Assembly: GCA_964626885.1 (NCBI GenBank)
Contig: CAZVJA010000100.1
Location: 1 to 18,231 of the forward strand
Length of the DNA: 18,231 bases
Reading direction: 5' to 3'
Origin: CAZVJA01 sp964626885
GTDB taxonomy: Bacteria; Planctomycetota; Planctomycetia; Planctomycetales; Planctomycetaceae
How positions within the stretch are numbered: the stretch's first letter is position 1; each line of letters starts with the position of its first letter. A program made the position numbers and the translations under genes. Below the pieces are notes generated by a model. That model did no database searches and had not been told where the DNA came from. It saw only the letters and a program-made list of their open reading frames with translations. Positions 1-7,833 of this stretch are shown here, piece by piece.

Positions 1-303
1 GAAAACATTCAGGATCACGCCTTCGCGATCACAGACTGGGATGCCGGCCAGATCTTCCAGGTTTCTGATCTGCGAAGGTTTCAGTTCCGCATCGACAATC
101 AGCATGTTTGCCCCAAGACCAGCCGCCCTTTCAGCCGCTGCCTTAGCTTTGCCGCTATTCAAAACGGTCGCCGGGTCGAACTGCCGTTGATGGACCGTCT
201 CCGATCCAACCACACGATCGCCCTGTGCTTTTGTGAGTTCGGTGATTTCTGCCAACTGCGCCTTGCGACTGTAGTCCGTTGACCAATCGCCAACGCATAC
301 CAC
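1..303 (-). CDS. hflX: HflX-family GTPase, N-terminal part (runs off the left edge)
   Basis: HflX proteins are ribosome-associated GTPases that split stalled or hibernating ribosomes. Only the N-terminal HflX domain is in the window; the G domain would lie outside. I translated the minus strand here by hand. The product contains a first strand YVVCVGDW, then a QFDPATVLNSGKAK stretch matching the family's DPATxxGxGK region, then PSQIRNLEDL and CDREGVILNVF, matching the family's SPSQxRNLE and DRTGLILDIF motifs. The reading frame is open from 423 downward, but it has no ATG and its first GTG is at 303. That GTG would remove the residues just before the first strand, so the true start is uncertain. 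The gene directly abuts a decayed M20 amidohydrolase on the same strand, and its original start may have been lost in that rearrangement. The family call is firm; the start and intactness are not. Confidence 0.65.
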   Translation of the reverse strand, partial: MVCVGDWSTDYSRKAQLAEITELTKAQGDRVVGSETVHQRQFDPATVLNSGKAKAAAERAAGLGANMLIVDAELKPSQIRNLEDLAGIPVCDREGVILNVF

Positions 304-374
304 GTAACAGTCATTGCCCGATGTACGACTGCCAGCGGGCCGAGTGCTTCGGCTAGTAAATCGCTGAATGAGGC

Positions 375-1381
375 TTTCAAGTTCGCCATCGTCACCTGCG
401 CGAGGGCGTTGTTCGGCAGAATTTCACGGACGCCTCCCAGATAGTTGATATCGAGTTTCGTTTCGGTGGCGAGTGCCCCGGCCTTCGCGCACAACAGAAG
501 CCGATCGTACAGCGGGCGGAGCGTGTTGCCGTTGGGGTGACGCACGTAGAAGTAAACTTCCGCCGTTTCGGGAACAACGTTCGGGCGGCGCCGCCGTCGG
601 TAATAACGTGATGAATACGGGTCGCTTCCGGCGTGTGTTCGCGTAACAGTTCCGACGCGTGAGCCGTCAGTTCGACGGCATCGAGAGCCGACCGCCCTTC
701 TTCCGGGGAACCGGCCGCGTGGGCCGCTTTGCCATGGAAGCGAAACTTGGCTGCCATCCGAGCGAGCGAACTGCGGTCCCCGGCCGAATTGCTGCCGGCG
801 GGATGCCAGTGGAGCGCAACGTCGCAGTCGTCAAACAATCCAGCCGCGACCATGAAGACCTTTGCTCCCCCTCCTTCCTCGGCGGGGCAGCCGTAGTAGC
901 GGATCGTTCCGTGAATCTTGCCGGCCGCCATTTGCTCCGCGACGGCGATCGCCGCCGATGCGGAAGCGACTCCGAAGAGATGATGCCCGCAGGCATGGCC
1001 CCAGATCGTTTCGGTCCGGGGCTCCCGCAGTGGAACAGCCGCCTGTGAGAGGCCCGGCAGCGCGTCGAATTCTCCGAGCACGGCGATGACCGGCTTGCCG
1101 GACCCGTAAGTCGCGGTGAAGGCGGTCGGAATCTCCGCGACTCCCCGCTCGATGCGGAACCCCGCCCGTTCCAGCATCGACGCCAACAGCTCGGACGATT
1201 TTTTTTCCTGGTACCCCGGCTCCGCCCAGTTCCAGATTTTGAGGGCCGCCTCCCAGCTTTCGGCGTCGCGACGTTGGATGGAGGCGGCGAGCGCCTGTTT
1301 CTGGGCAACAGCGGCCGAAGGAGCGACCAGAATCGCCAGCAGAAGACAGCAGCCGGACAGCAACGGGAATCGCAATGTCAT
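375..1381 (-). pseudogene. M20-family amidohydrolase (AbgB-like), frameshifted and C-terminally truncated
   Basis: This is the remnant of a zinc-dependent M20 peptidase/amidohydrolase resembling the aminobenzoyl-glutamate utilisation protein AbgB. From ATG 1381 the product starts with a Sec signal peptide (a hydrophobic stretch followed by AVA-QK), implying export. It keeps a family metal-site motif (GHACGHHLFG), YYGCPAEEGGG, LHWHPAG, and the dimerisation-domain segment GKAAHAAGSPEEGRSALDAV. Near 583-585 the frame breaks: one base appears to be missing from a C run on the coding strand. Reading continues in the next frame as PNVVPETAEVYFYVRHPNGN and on to LPNNALAQVTMANL, which is the expected family continuation. 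After about 375 the homology stops and the frame of hflX takes over. The usual C-terminal catalytic segment, of the order of 150 residues, is missing. A single-base sequencing error could explain the frameshift but not the missing end. Confidence 0.75.
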
Positions 1382-1626
1382 GAGCAATCTCAGTTCATTG
1401 GTTGTGTCGGGGAATTCGGGGTGGACAAAGCATCAACTCTCGATGATGGAAGTTTCTTTCCGCATTATGCTGCCTGGCGCGATCCGTAAGCAACGGCGGT
1501 GTGATGTCGCAATTGTTTCCTGGCGATTGGACGGGCCGATTTTCGTCCGTTAAGCTGGATTCTTGACGAGGCAAAGCGCCCGCCGCGCCATGGCGGGACA
1601 AATTGCAGAACGCCGAAGGGTGACCC

Positions 1627-2028
1627 GTGATTGTGGGGTTGGGAACCGACATCATCGAAATCGTGCGGATCGGCCAGATGGTCGAGCGGCACGGTGAGCA
1701 GTTTCTGCAGCGCGTCTTCACCGAGGAAGAGGTTCGCTACTGTCAGCGCCGCAAGGAATGCTATCAGCATTTCGCGGGGCGGTGGGCGGCTAAGGAGGCG
1801 GTGATGAAAACGTTTGGCACCGGCTGGACGCGCGGCGTGGGGTGGAAAGACATTGAAGTCACCACCAAACGCTCCGGGCAGCCGATCGTCACAATCAGCG
1901 GCAGCGCGCGCGACTACGCGGAGAAGCTCGGTATCGATGAGGTACTGGTCTCGATCTCCCACTGCCGCGCTTATGCGATGGCCACGGCGATTGCCCTGCG
2001 GCATACGGAAGTTGAGGACGAGGAATAA
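1627..2028 (+). CDS. acpS: Holo-[acyl-carrier-protein] synthase
   Basis: AcpS transfers 4'-phosphopantetheine from coenzyme A to the conserved serine of apo-acyl carrier protein, which activates fatty acid synthesis in the cytoplasm. The 133-residue product has the full short AcpS layout: GLGTDIIEI at the N-terminus with the metal-binding Asp8, FAGRWAAKEAVMKTFGTG in the middle with the catalytic/metal Glu57, and VSISHCRAYAMATAIAL near the end with His112. Length is close to the usual 120-135 residues. The start is GTG at 1627, with the purine-rich CGAAGGG upstream, and the protein begins exactly where the family does. It is divergent from the M20 remnant and followed after about 108 nt by the MmgE/PrpD gene. 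The short acidic tail (EVEDEE) is unremarkable. Confidence 0.93.
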   Translation: MIVGLGTDIIEIVRIGQMVERHGEQFLQRVFTEEEVRYCQRRKECYQHFAGRWAAKEAVMKTFGTGWTRGVGWKDIEVTTKRSGQPIVTISGSARDYAEKLGIDEVLVSISHCRAYAMATAIALRHTEVEDEE

Positions 2029-2136
2029 TTGCAGACCGAAGGCGTCGAGGTCCCGTTCCTGCTCGTCGAACTCCGGTAATGAGCAAAGGGTGAAATAGTT
2101 CGGAAGTTTCGGTACCTGGAAAGGTTGATAATCAGC

Positions 2137-3501
2137 ATGCATTTGGCGGATCGTTTGGGGGAATACGCGGCGGGACTGAAGTTTTCGCAATTAGATGAGG
2201 CGACGGTGCACGAGGTGCGCCGGCGACTGATCGATTCGCTGGCATGCGCGCTGGGAGCATATAAGGCCGGCGCGCCGAATGTCGCGCGGCGCGTCGCGGG
2301 GCGCGTGACTGCCGATCCTGGCGCGAGCTTTCTGGGGGGAACACGGCCGACGAGTCCGGAACTGGCGGCGTTCGTCAACGGGATTCTGTTCCGCTACCTC
2401 GATTACAACGACACCTACCTGTCGCTGGAGCCGGCGCATCCTTCCGACAATTTCGCGGCGGTGCTCGCCGCCGCCGAAGTGGCGGGAGCCTCGGGGCGCG
2501 ACATCATCACGGCGGCCGTGCTGGCATATGAAATTCAATGCCGCATGTGCGACGCCGCGAGCATTCGCAAGAACGGATGGGACCATGTGACGTACGGTGC
2601 GTTTTCGACCGCTGCGGCTGCGGCCAAATTGCTCGGCCTCGACGCGCGGCGAATCACGCAGGCGCTCAATCTGGCGGGGACTCCGAACGTGACGTTACGG
2701 CAAACACGGGCCGGAGAACTTTCGGAGTGGAAAGGGTGCGCGTTCGCGAACGCATCTCGGAACGGTGTTTTCGCGGCGCTGCTCGCGGCGGATGGACTGA
2801 CCGGTCCCGCGCCGATCTTCGAAGGGGAAATGGGGTTCTTCAAGCAGGTTTCGGGACCGTTCGAATTGCCGAAGCTCGGGGGAGCGGCCGGCGATGATGA
2901 TTTCATGATCAAGAAGACATCGATCAAGTTCTGGCCGGCGGAGTATCACTCGCAAAGCGCGATCCACGCGGCGTTGGAACTGCGGCCACAGATCGGCGAC
3001 GTCTCGAAGATCGCGTCAGTCGATATCTACTCGTTCGACGCCGCGGTGGACATCATCGGAAAAGATCCCGAGAAGTGGCGGCCGAAAACCCGTGAGACCG
3101 CCGATCACAGCTTACCGTATTGCACGGCCGCCGCGCTGATGGACGGCGACGTGACGCTGGCGTCGTTTGATGACGATCGGCTGCACGATGAGGCACTGCT
3201 GTCGCTCGTCGCCAAGATCAAGATTCACCGGGATGCGAAATTGACCGCCCGGTACCCGCGCGGCATTCCCAACCGGATCGTTGTGACCTTGACCGACGGG
3301 AAGACCCTCACCGCCGAGAATGAGTTCCCGCGCGGGCACGATCAGAACCCGATGTCGGACGACGAGGTGGCTGCTAAGTTCCACCGCATGGCAGAGGGAC
3401 TTTTGGACAGTAGTGGACAGCAGGGAGTGCTGGACAGCTGCTGGCGATTGGAGGAGCTTGATCGCGTGGGGGCGCTCTTTTCTCTCTTCCCAAGGGTTTA
3501 A
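2137..3501 (+). CDS. MmgE/PrpD family protein
   Basis: MmgE/PrpD proteins include 2-methylcitrate dehydratase, cis-aconitate decarboxylase and related lyases acting on small di- and tricarboxylic acids. This 454-residue product is of typical length. It has the N-terminal helical domain signature (FSQLDEATVHEVRRRLIDSLACALGAY), the RYLDYNDTYL segment and PAHPSDNFAAVLAAAE, the AYEIQCRMCD stretch and the later KFWPAEYHSQSAIHAALELR region, all typical of the fold. The substrate cannot be assigned: no prpB, prpC or acnD neighbour is present, so a methylcitrate cycle role is unsupported. An in-frame TTG at 2125 exists, but it lies directly against the purine-rich AAAGG (2121-2124). ATG 2137 is preferred, with that site about 12 nt upstream. 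It shares the plus strand with acpS but the two look functionally unrelated. Confidence 0.85.
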   Translation: MHLADRLGEYAAGLKFSQLDEATVHEVRRRLIDSLACALGAYKAGAPNVARRVAGRVTADPGASFLGGTRPTSPELAAFVNGILFRYLDYNDTYLSLEPAHPSDNFAAVLAAAEVAGASGRDIITAAVLAYEIQCRMCDAASIRKNGWDHVTYGAFSTAAAAAKLLGLDARRITQALNLAGTPNVTLRQTRAGELSEWKGCAFANASRNGVFAALLAADGLTGPAPIFEGEMGFFKQVSGPFELPKLGGAAGDDDFMIKKTSIKFWPAEYHSQSAIHAALELRPQIGDVSKIASVDIYSFDAAVDIIGKDPEKWRPKTRETADHSLPYCTAAALMDGDVTLASFDDDRLHDEALLSLVAKIKIHRDAKLTARYPRGIPNRIVVTLTDGKTLTAENEFPRGHDQNPMSDDEVAAKFHRMAEGLLDSSGQQGVLDSCWRLEELDRVGALFSLFPRV

Positions 3502-3529
3502 GTCACTTCTGACAAGCCAGATCTGAGCA

Positions 3530-3562
3530 CGCGCAATGATCGTGATTCAGCGATCTTGCGCG
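3530..3562 (+). terminator. Stem-loop after the MmgE/PrpD gene, possible terminator
   Basis: Positions 3530-3542 and 3551-3562 form a 12-bp stem with a single bulged T at 3537 and an 8-nt loop. It lies 29 nt after the stop codon at 3501. No T-tract follows, so it is not a classic intrinsic terminator; it could protect the 3' end or act in either orientation. No gene is seen between 3502 and 3692. Confidence 0.4.
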
Positions 3563-3596
3563 CGTTGGAGAAATCGGCTTAAGTTTCTTCAGCGTC

Positions 3597-3619
3597 GCGG
3601 TATGGTGCTATGCCGCACC
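3597..3619 (+). promoter_or_regulatory. Overlapping alternative hairpins upstream of the paralog array
   Basis: Two mutually exclusive hairpins can form 74-96 nt before the first array gene. Positions 3597-3603 pair with 3610-3616 (7 bp, one G-U), or 3604-3608 pair with 3615-3619 (GGTGC/GCACC). An AT-rich TTAATAT at 3632-3638 follows and could be part of a promoter, though no good -35 box is seen. This could be a protein-binding dyad or leader structure, or chance. Confidence 0.25.
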
Positions 3620-3692
3620 ACATCCCAAATGTTAATATGTAGCGAGTGGGTTATTTGCGTTGTTTTCGCTGGCGATGATTGAGTTTTGAGAG

Positions 3693-4973
3693 ATGCGGAT
3701 AGACGACTTGCGGCAAGAGCGTGTCGGGGACTGGGTGACAGTCTCCGCACGGATCAACTGGGAAGAGAGGCGGCATCCTCCGCAGCGGATTTGCTTCGAG
3801 GTGGCCGGCAGTCTCGCTGAGGACGTTGAATGCAGTCCAAACGCGTTTCTGACCGCAACGGCCGTCCCCGCCGGGTACTACGGTGAACGTCGGGTCGCAA
3901 TCGAAGGGAAGGTTTGCCCCGCACTGGTCGACGGGGTGTTGACCATCTTGACGCAGCACCGCGAATGGTACGACAAGAAGCGTTCACTGCCGACCATTGA
4001 GCCATCACGGGGGTTTGAAACCCGCACTCCTTGTGTGCCCTCCCGCGCGGCAGAATTCTTCTCAGGCGGTATCGATGCTCTGTCCACGTTACGCCGCAAC
4101 CGTTTGATGTATCCTGCGAATCATCCGAGTTCGATCCGCGATTGCCTGCACATTTTCGGGATGCACCCCCTCGACTACGCGGATGGGACCCCGTGCCCGG
4201 TCCGACTAGGCTACTGGGAACGGAACCTGGAGTTGGTTCGAAAAATCACTCGCGTGGCAGATGTCGAATTGCACCTGATGCGAACCAACGTGCATGGCAT
4301 CTTCACCGACCAGATCCTCCTGGCGAATGAGTATTTTTCAACGACGTTGCTCAGCCTGGGGCAGCTGCTGACACGACGAATTGATCAGGTATTCATCGCC
4401 TCGTCCGATTATCTGGGAGACCTCAAGCCGTTCGGCTCTCACCCGATGATCGATCCCTATTACAGCAGTTCCGCGTTGCGTGTCCTTCACGATGGAGCGC
4501 ATCTGCGACGAATCGACAAAGTCCGACTCATCTCCGAGTGGCCTGAGGCGTTGTCGATGCTGAATGTCTGCATCAACTGGGACACTCCTCAATTCGGCGC
4601 GAACTGCGGTAAGTGCTCGAAGTGCGTCCGCACGATGATCGAACTGCTGATTTGCGGCCGATTGCAGGCTGCCGTGACGTTTCCCATCCGCCAGGTCGAT
4701 GCGGAACTCATTCGTGGAGTTCGCATCCGCACATCTTCGGAGGCGGCGTACTACCGCGAATGCCTCGAAGCATTAGAGCAGCTAGGTCGCCGCGATTTGA
4801 TTGAAGCCATCGAGAATCGTCTTGCGGAATTCCGTGCCCTCGTGCGGCGGAAGGCCGGGCATGGATGGAAAGCCAAGATCCGGAAGCTCGATTCGCTGCT
4901 CTTCGGCGGTCGGCTTCGTGAGAAGTGGCACGCGCGGCAGGCAAAATCGGGAACCGTCCGCCATGCGAATTGA
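3693..4973 (+). CDS. QueC-like PP-loop protein, array copy 1 of 7
   Basis: This is the first of seven tandem paralogs and is 426 residues long. It has four parts: an N-terminal domain of about 115 residues with no enzyme signature I recognise; a PP-loop-like SGGIDA at 124-129; a middle domain with LMRTN (195-199), ASSDYLGD (236-243) and PFGSHP (246-251); and a cysteine cluster C293, C305, C308, C311 (NCGKCSKCVRTM). A basic Trp/Lys-rich tail follows. The loop plus the four cysteines resemble QueC and related ATP-pyrophosphatase-fold enzymes, which adenylate a substrate carboxylate or carbonyl; here the substrate is unknown. In place of the PWGSHPL seen in the other copies, this one has PFGSHPM. 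The ATG is followed by RIDDLRQE, the family's conserved start. It belongs to subtype A (SIRDC at 147-151). Its end overlaps copy 2 by 11 nt. Confidence 0.85.
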   Translation: MRIDDLRQERVGDWVTVSARINWEERRHPPQRICFEVAGSLAEDVECSPNAFLTATAVPAGYYGERRVAIEGKVCPALVDGVLTILTQHREWYDKKRSLPTIEPSRGFETRTPCVPSRAAEFFSGGIDALSTLRRNRLMYPANHPSSIRDCLHIFGMHPLDYADGTPCPVRLGYWERNLELVRKITRVADVELHLMRTNVHGIFTDQILLANEYFSTTLLSLGQLLTRRIDQVFIASSDYLGDLKPFGSHPMIDPYYSSSALRVLHDGAHLRRIDKVRLISEWPEALSMLNVCINWDTPQFGANCGKCSKCVRTMIELLICGRLQAAVTFPIRQVDAELIRGVRIRTSSEAAYYRECLEALEQLGRRDLIEAIENRLAEFRALVRRKAGHGWKAKIRKLDSLLFGGRLREKWHARQAKSGTVRHAN

Positions 4974-6234
4974 TGAACTGCGGATAGAGCGGGATAACGA
5001 ATGGACGACTGTCTCGGCCCGTCTTATCTGGGAAGACAACGACCGACCCAACGCCACGATTCGGTTCCAAATCGGGGAGTCACTTGCCGAAGATGTGGCC
5101 TGCAATGCGAACGCTTTTCTGGTCGCGACCGCGGTACCTGCGATGTACTACGGAGAACGCCGGCTGGCGATCGACGGAGAAGTTTGCCCTGTCCTGCACG
5201 ACGGCATCCAGTCCGTACTTACTCAGCTTCGAGAGTGGTACGACAGGTCGCGAGTGATTCCCGTTATCGAACCGTCAAAGGGCTTCCAAACCAGTTCCCC
5301 GCGTCTGCCCGGTCGAACGGCTCAATTCTTTTCCGGCGGAGTCGACGCACTCACGACGTTGCGGCGCAATCGGCTGATGTACCCAGGGGATCATCCCAGA
5401 TCTATTCGCGATGGACTGTTTGTCTTCGGATTTCACTCGTCAGATTTTGCAGAGGATCAGCCTGTTCCCGAGCGCGTTGCATCATGGGAACGGGCACTCG
5501 AGCGGATGGGTACCGTTGCTGGAGATGCGGGCATCGAACTGCATCCGCTTCGGACAAACGCGTGGAACCTGTTCGACGACGGTCAACTGGTGCTGTTTGA
5601 ATATCATTCAGCCATGTTGTGCAGCTTGGGCCATCTACTCTCCCGGCGATGGAGCGATCTGGTCATCGCCTCTTCCGACTATGTTGGCGATATCGGGCCT
5701 TGGGGTTCACACCCGTTGATCGACCCACAGTACAGCAATTCCGGCTTGCGGATTCATCATGATGGAGTCCGATTGAACCGCCTGCAGAAGGTTGGAGTCC
5801 TCTCGGAATGGCCTGAGGCACTGTCGACTTTAAACGTCTGTATCCGAAATGAGCCGTCGAAAGCCGCGATCAATTGCGGAACCTGCCCCAAGTGCTTGCG
5901 AACGATGACCGGCCTGCTGATTCACGGAGGCTTGCGGAATGCTTCGACTTTCGCCGCTGACGACGTCGATCCCGCACTTATTCGGGGGGTCTATCTACAG
6001 AAGCCGACGGAGGTCGCTTTCTGGGAGGAATTCCTGGAACCGTTGAAGAATATGGGGCGGCACGACTTGGTCGCGGCGATTCATCACCTGATGGCCGATT
6101 ACCACGCACGTCAGCGCAGGCAAGCAGGGCGCGGGTTGAAGCCGAAGATCAAGAAGTTCGACGATACGCTTCTCGGCGGCGCCATGCAAAGGGCCTGGAA
6201 AACGTGGCATCAGGCCCCCGTGAATAAAGGCTAG
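4963..6234 (+). CDS. QueC-like PP-loop protein, array copy 2 of 7
   Basis: This 423-residue paralog starts at the ATG inside the last codons of copy 1 (ATGCGAATTGATGAACTG, where TGA at 4971 is copy 1's stop). The frame is open further upstream to 4801, but the family-conserved MRIDEL fixes the start at 4963. It has SGGVDA at 124-129, ASSDYVGD at 236-243, PWGSHP at 246-251 and cysteines at 293, 305, 308 and 311 within NVCIRNEP and INCGTCPKCLRTM. By hand count it shares about 219 of 400 gaplessly aligned positions with copy 1 (about 55 percent). It is subtype B: SIRDGL at 147-152, FGFH at 155-158, GTCPKC, and a GLKPKIKK motif near residue 391. The overlapping start suggests translational coupling with copy 1. 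The biochemical role is inferred only from QueC resemblance. Confidence 0.85.
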   Translation: MRIDELRIERDNEWTTVSARLIWEDNDRPNATIRFQIGESLAEDVACNANAFLVATAVPAMYYGERRLAIDGEVCPVLHDGIQSVLTQLREWYDRSRVIPVIEPSKGFQTSSPRLPGRTAQFFSGGVDALTTLRRNRLMYPGDHPRSIRDGLFVFGFHSSDFAEDQPVPERVASWERALERMGTVAGDAGIELHPLRTNAWNLFDDGQLVLFEYHSAMLCSLGHLLSRRWSDLVIASSDYVGDIGPWGSHPLIDPQYSNSGLRIHHDGVRLNRLQKVGVLSEWPEALSTLNVCIRNEPSKAAINCGTCPKCLRTMTGLLIHGGLRNASTFAADDVDPALIRGVYLQKPTEVAFWEEFLEPLKNMGRHDLVAAIHHLMADYHARQRRQAGRGLKPKIKKFDDTLLGGAMQRAWKTWHQAPVNKG

Positions 6235-6275
6235 GTTCGTTTGCCTTGGGGTCGTCCGTCGCCAGACCACTACAA

Positions 6276-6299
6276 AACGCCGTCGGAGCGTTGATTTTT
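6276..6299 (+). terminator. Weak stem-loop plus T-run after copy 2
   Basis: AACGC at 6276-6280 pairs with GCGTT at 6288-6292 across a 7-nt loop, followed closely by five Ts (6295-6299). It lies 42 nt after the copy 2 stop, inside the longest spacer of the array (264 nt). The 5-bp stem is short, so this is only a candidate. It would separate transcription of copies 1-2 from copy 3. Confidence 0.3.
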
Positions 6300-6498
6300 C
6301 GCAGTGCCGATGTTGTTTTCTTGCAACATTCTGGCGCATCTGGCAGCCATTTCATTGGGATCGGCGGAACTCGCTGCGATCGTGAGTTCTGTTGGCCAAT
6401 ATTTCAGGCGGCGCGGTTAGAGTTGAGCGGAGACGAGGGCGGAAGGCCTGCGTGGATGATTTTCTCCCATCACTCCTACTCTATCGAAAACACGTCCC

Positions 6499-7761
6499 AT
6501 GCGAATTGATGAGTTGCGACAGGAACATGACGGAGGCTGGGTCACACTCTCGGCCCGGCTGAATTGGGAAGAGAATGACCGTCCCGCGCAAACGCTTCGA
6601 ATCGAAGTCGGCGAATCGCTCGAGAAAGATATTGAGTGCAGCCCGAATGGGTTCCTGGTGGCAACCGCCGTTCCGGCGGCATACTTCGGAGAACGGCGGT
6701 TGTGGATCGACGGAGAGATTTGCCCCACTCTCCGAGACAACGTGCTCACGGTTCTGACCCAATACAAGGAATGGTACGACCCACGGCGAGTGCTCCCCGA
6801 AATCGAGGCGAGCAAGGGTTTATCGGCACGCCGTCCTCGCCACCCCGGTCGAGCGGGGCAACTGTTTTCAGGCGGAATTGATGCCTGGGCGACACTGCGG
6901 CGAAATCGCTTGATGTATGATGCCGACCATCCATCGTCGATCCGCGACTGCATTCACGTTCACGGGCTGCACCCGGCGGATTACCGGGACGGTCAAGCCG
7001 TTCCCGAACGTCTCGAACTCTGGAATCGCGCCGTGGCGGGAATTCAAGGAGTGAAGCAAGCGGCAAATGTGGAACTGCATTTGATCCGCACGAACGCGAG
7101 CGGCATCTTCGGCGATCACGATCTTCAGGCACGGGAGTACCATTCCGCGCTGCTGCTCAGCCTGGGGCACTTCCTCACGCGCCGTTTCAGCGAGTTGTCG
7201 ATCGCTTCTTCGGACTATATCGGGGGTTTCCATCCCTGGGGGTCCCACCCGTTGATCGACACGTATTACAGCAGTTCCGATCTGCGCATCCTGCACGATG
7301 CGACGCGGCTGACTCGATTCGAGAAAGTGAAGCTGCTTGCGGATTGGCCGGAAGCATTGAAGTTGCTAAACGTTTGCGTGAACTGGACTGCTCCTGAACA
7401 AGGCTTCAATTGCGGCGAATGCGACAAGTGTTTGCGTACCATGGTGGCGCTGCTGGCATGCGGAAAACTGCAGGACGCTCCGACGTTCGCGGCCAACGAC
7501 GTGTATCCGCAACAGTTGCGGAACATCAAGCTGCTGATGGGGGCAACCGAGAAGACATTTGACGACGTTCTACCCGCCTTACGGGCCGTCGGACGGCAGG
7601 ATCTCGTTGCAGCGCTCGAGGAACGGGCCGCGCGGCATCTTGTCTGGCTGCGGGAAAAAGCTGGCCGCGGCTGGAAAGGGAGAATCAAACAATGGGATCG
7701 AAAATACTTTGGCGGCTGGATGAGGAACACCTGGAACGTGCTGTCGGGTGATCGAACTTGA
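6499..7761 (+). CDS. QueC-like PP-loop protein, array copy 3 of 7
   Basis: This 420-residue paralog begins with MRIDELRQE. It has SGGIDA at 124-129 (followed by Trp130 rather than Leu), LIRTN at 195-199, ASSDYIGG at 236-243, PWGSHP at 246-251 and the four cysteines at 293, 305, 308 and 311 (NCGECDKCLRTM). It is subtype A, with SIRDC at 147-151 and a GWKGRIK tail. The middle segment reads VHGLHPADY where other A copies have FGMHP. A 264-nt spacer precedes it and a 72-nt spacer follows. Intact length and all signature residues argue for a functional gene. As for the other copies, the fold inference is ATP-dependent PP-loop chemistry with a bound zinc; the substrate is unknown. Confidence 0.85.
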   Translation: MRIDELRQEHDGGWVTLSARLNWEENDRPAQTLRIEVGESLEKDIECSPNGFLVATAVPAAYFGERRLWIDGEICPTLRDNVLTVLTQYKEWYDPRRVLPEIEASKGLSARRPRHPGRAGQLFSGGIDAWATLRRNRLMYDADHPSSIRDCIHVHGLHPADYRDGQAVPERLELWNRAVAGIQGVKQAANVELHLIRTNASGIFGDHDLQAREYHSALLLSLGHFLTRRFSELSIASSDYIGGFHPWGSHPLIDTYYSSSDLRILHDATRLTRFEKVKLLADWPEALKLLNVCVNWTAPEQGFNCGECDKCLRTMVALLACGKLQDAPTFAANDVYPQQLRNIKLLMGATEKTFDDVLPALRAVGRQDLVAALEERAARHLVWLREKAGRGWKGRIKQWDRKYFGGWMRNTWNVLSGDRT

Positions 7762-7833
7762 TGGGCGGCCTTTTCAAAGATTTGCGATGAAAAAAACAGT
7801 TTTCTGTCAGTCATTTGACCAAGAGTGGGTTTC

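Noticed and set aside
667..1308. Arg/Ser-rich minus-strand open frame inside the M20 remnant
   Set aside because: It is a shadow of the amidohydrolase frame, with low-complexity composition and no family motif.
1579..1597. 6-bp GC-rich hairpin (CCCGCC/GGCGGG) in the acpS leader
   Set aside because: A 6-bp GC stem is expected by chance in GC-rich DNA; no T-run or conserved leader motif accompanies it.
1465..2190. Minus-strand open frame of 241 codons across acpS
   Set aside because: It covers the whole of acpS and its control region on the other strand; the plus-strand product has all AcpS catalytic motifs, the antisense one has none.
6246..6509. Possible 87-codon small gene in the 264-nt spacer before copy 3
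   Set aside because: It has only a TTG start, no ribosome binding site and no conserved motif, and it ends inside the start of copy 3. It is more likely non-coding spacer.
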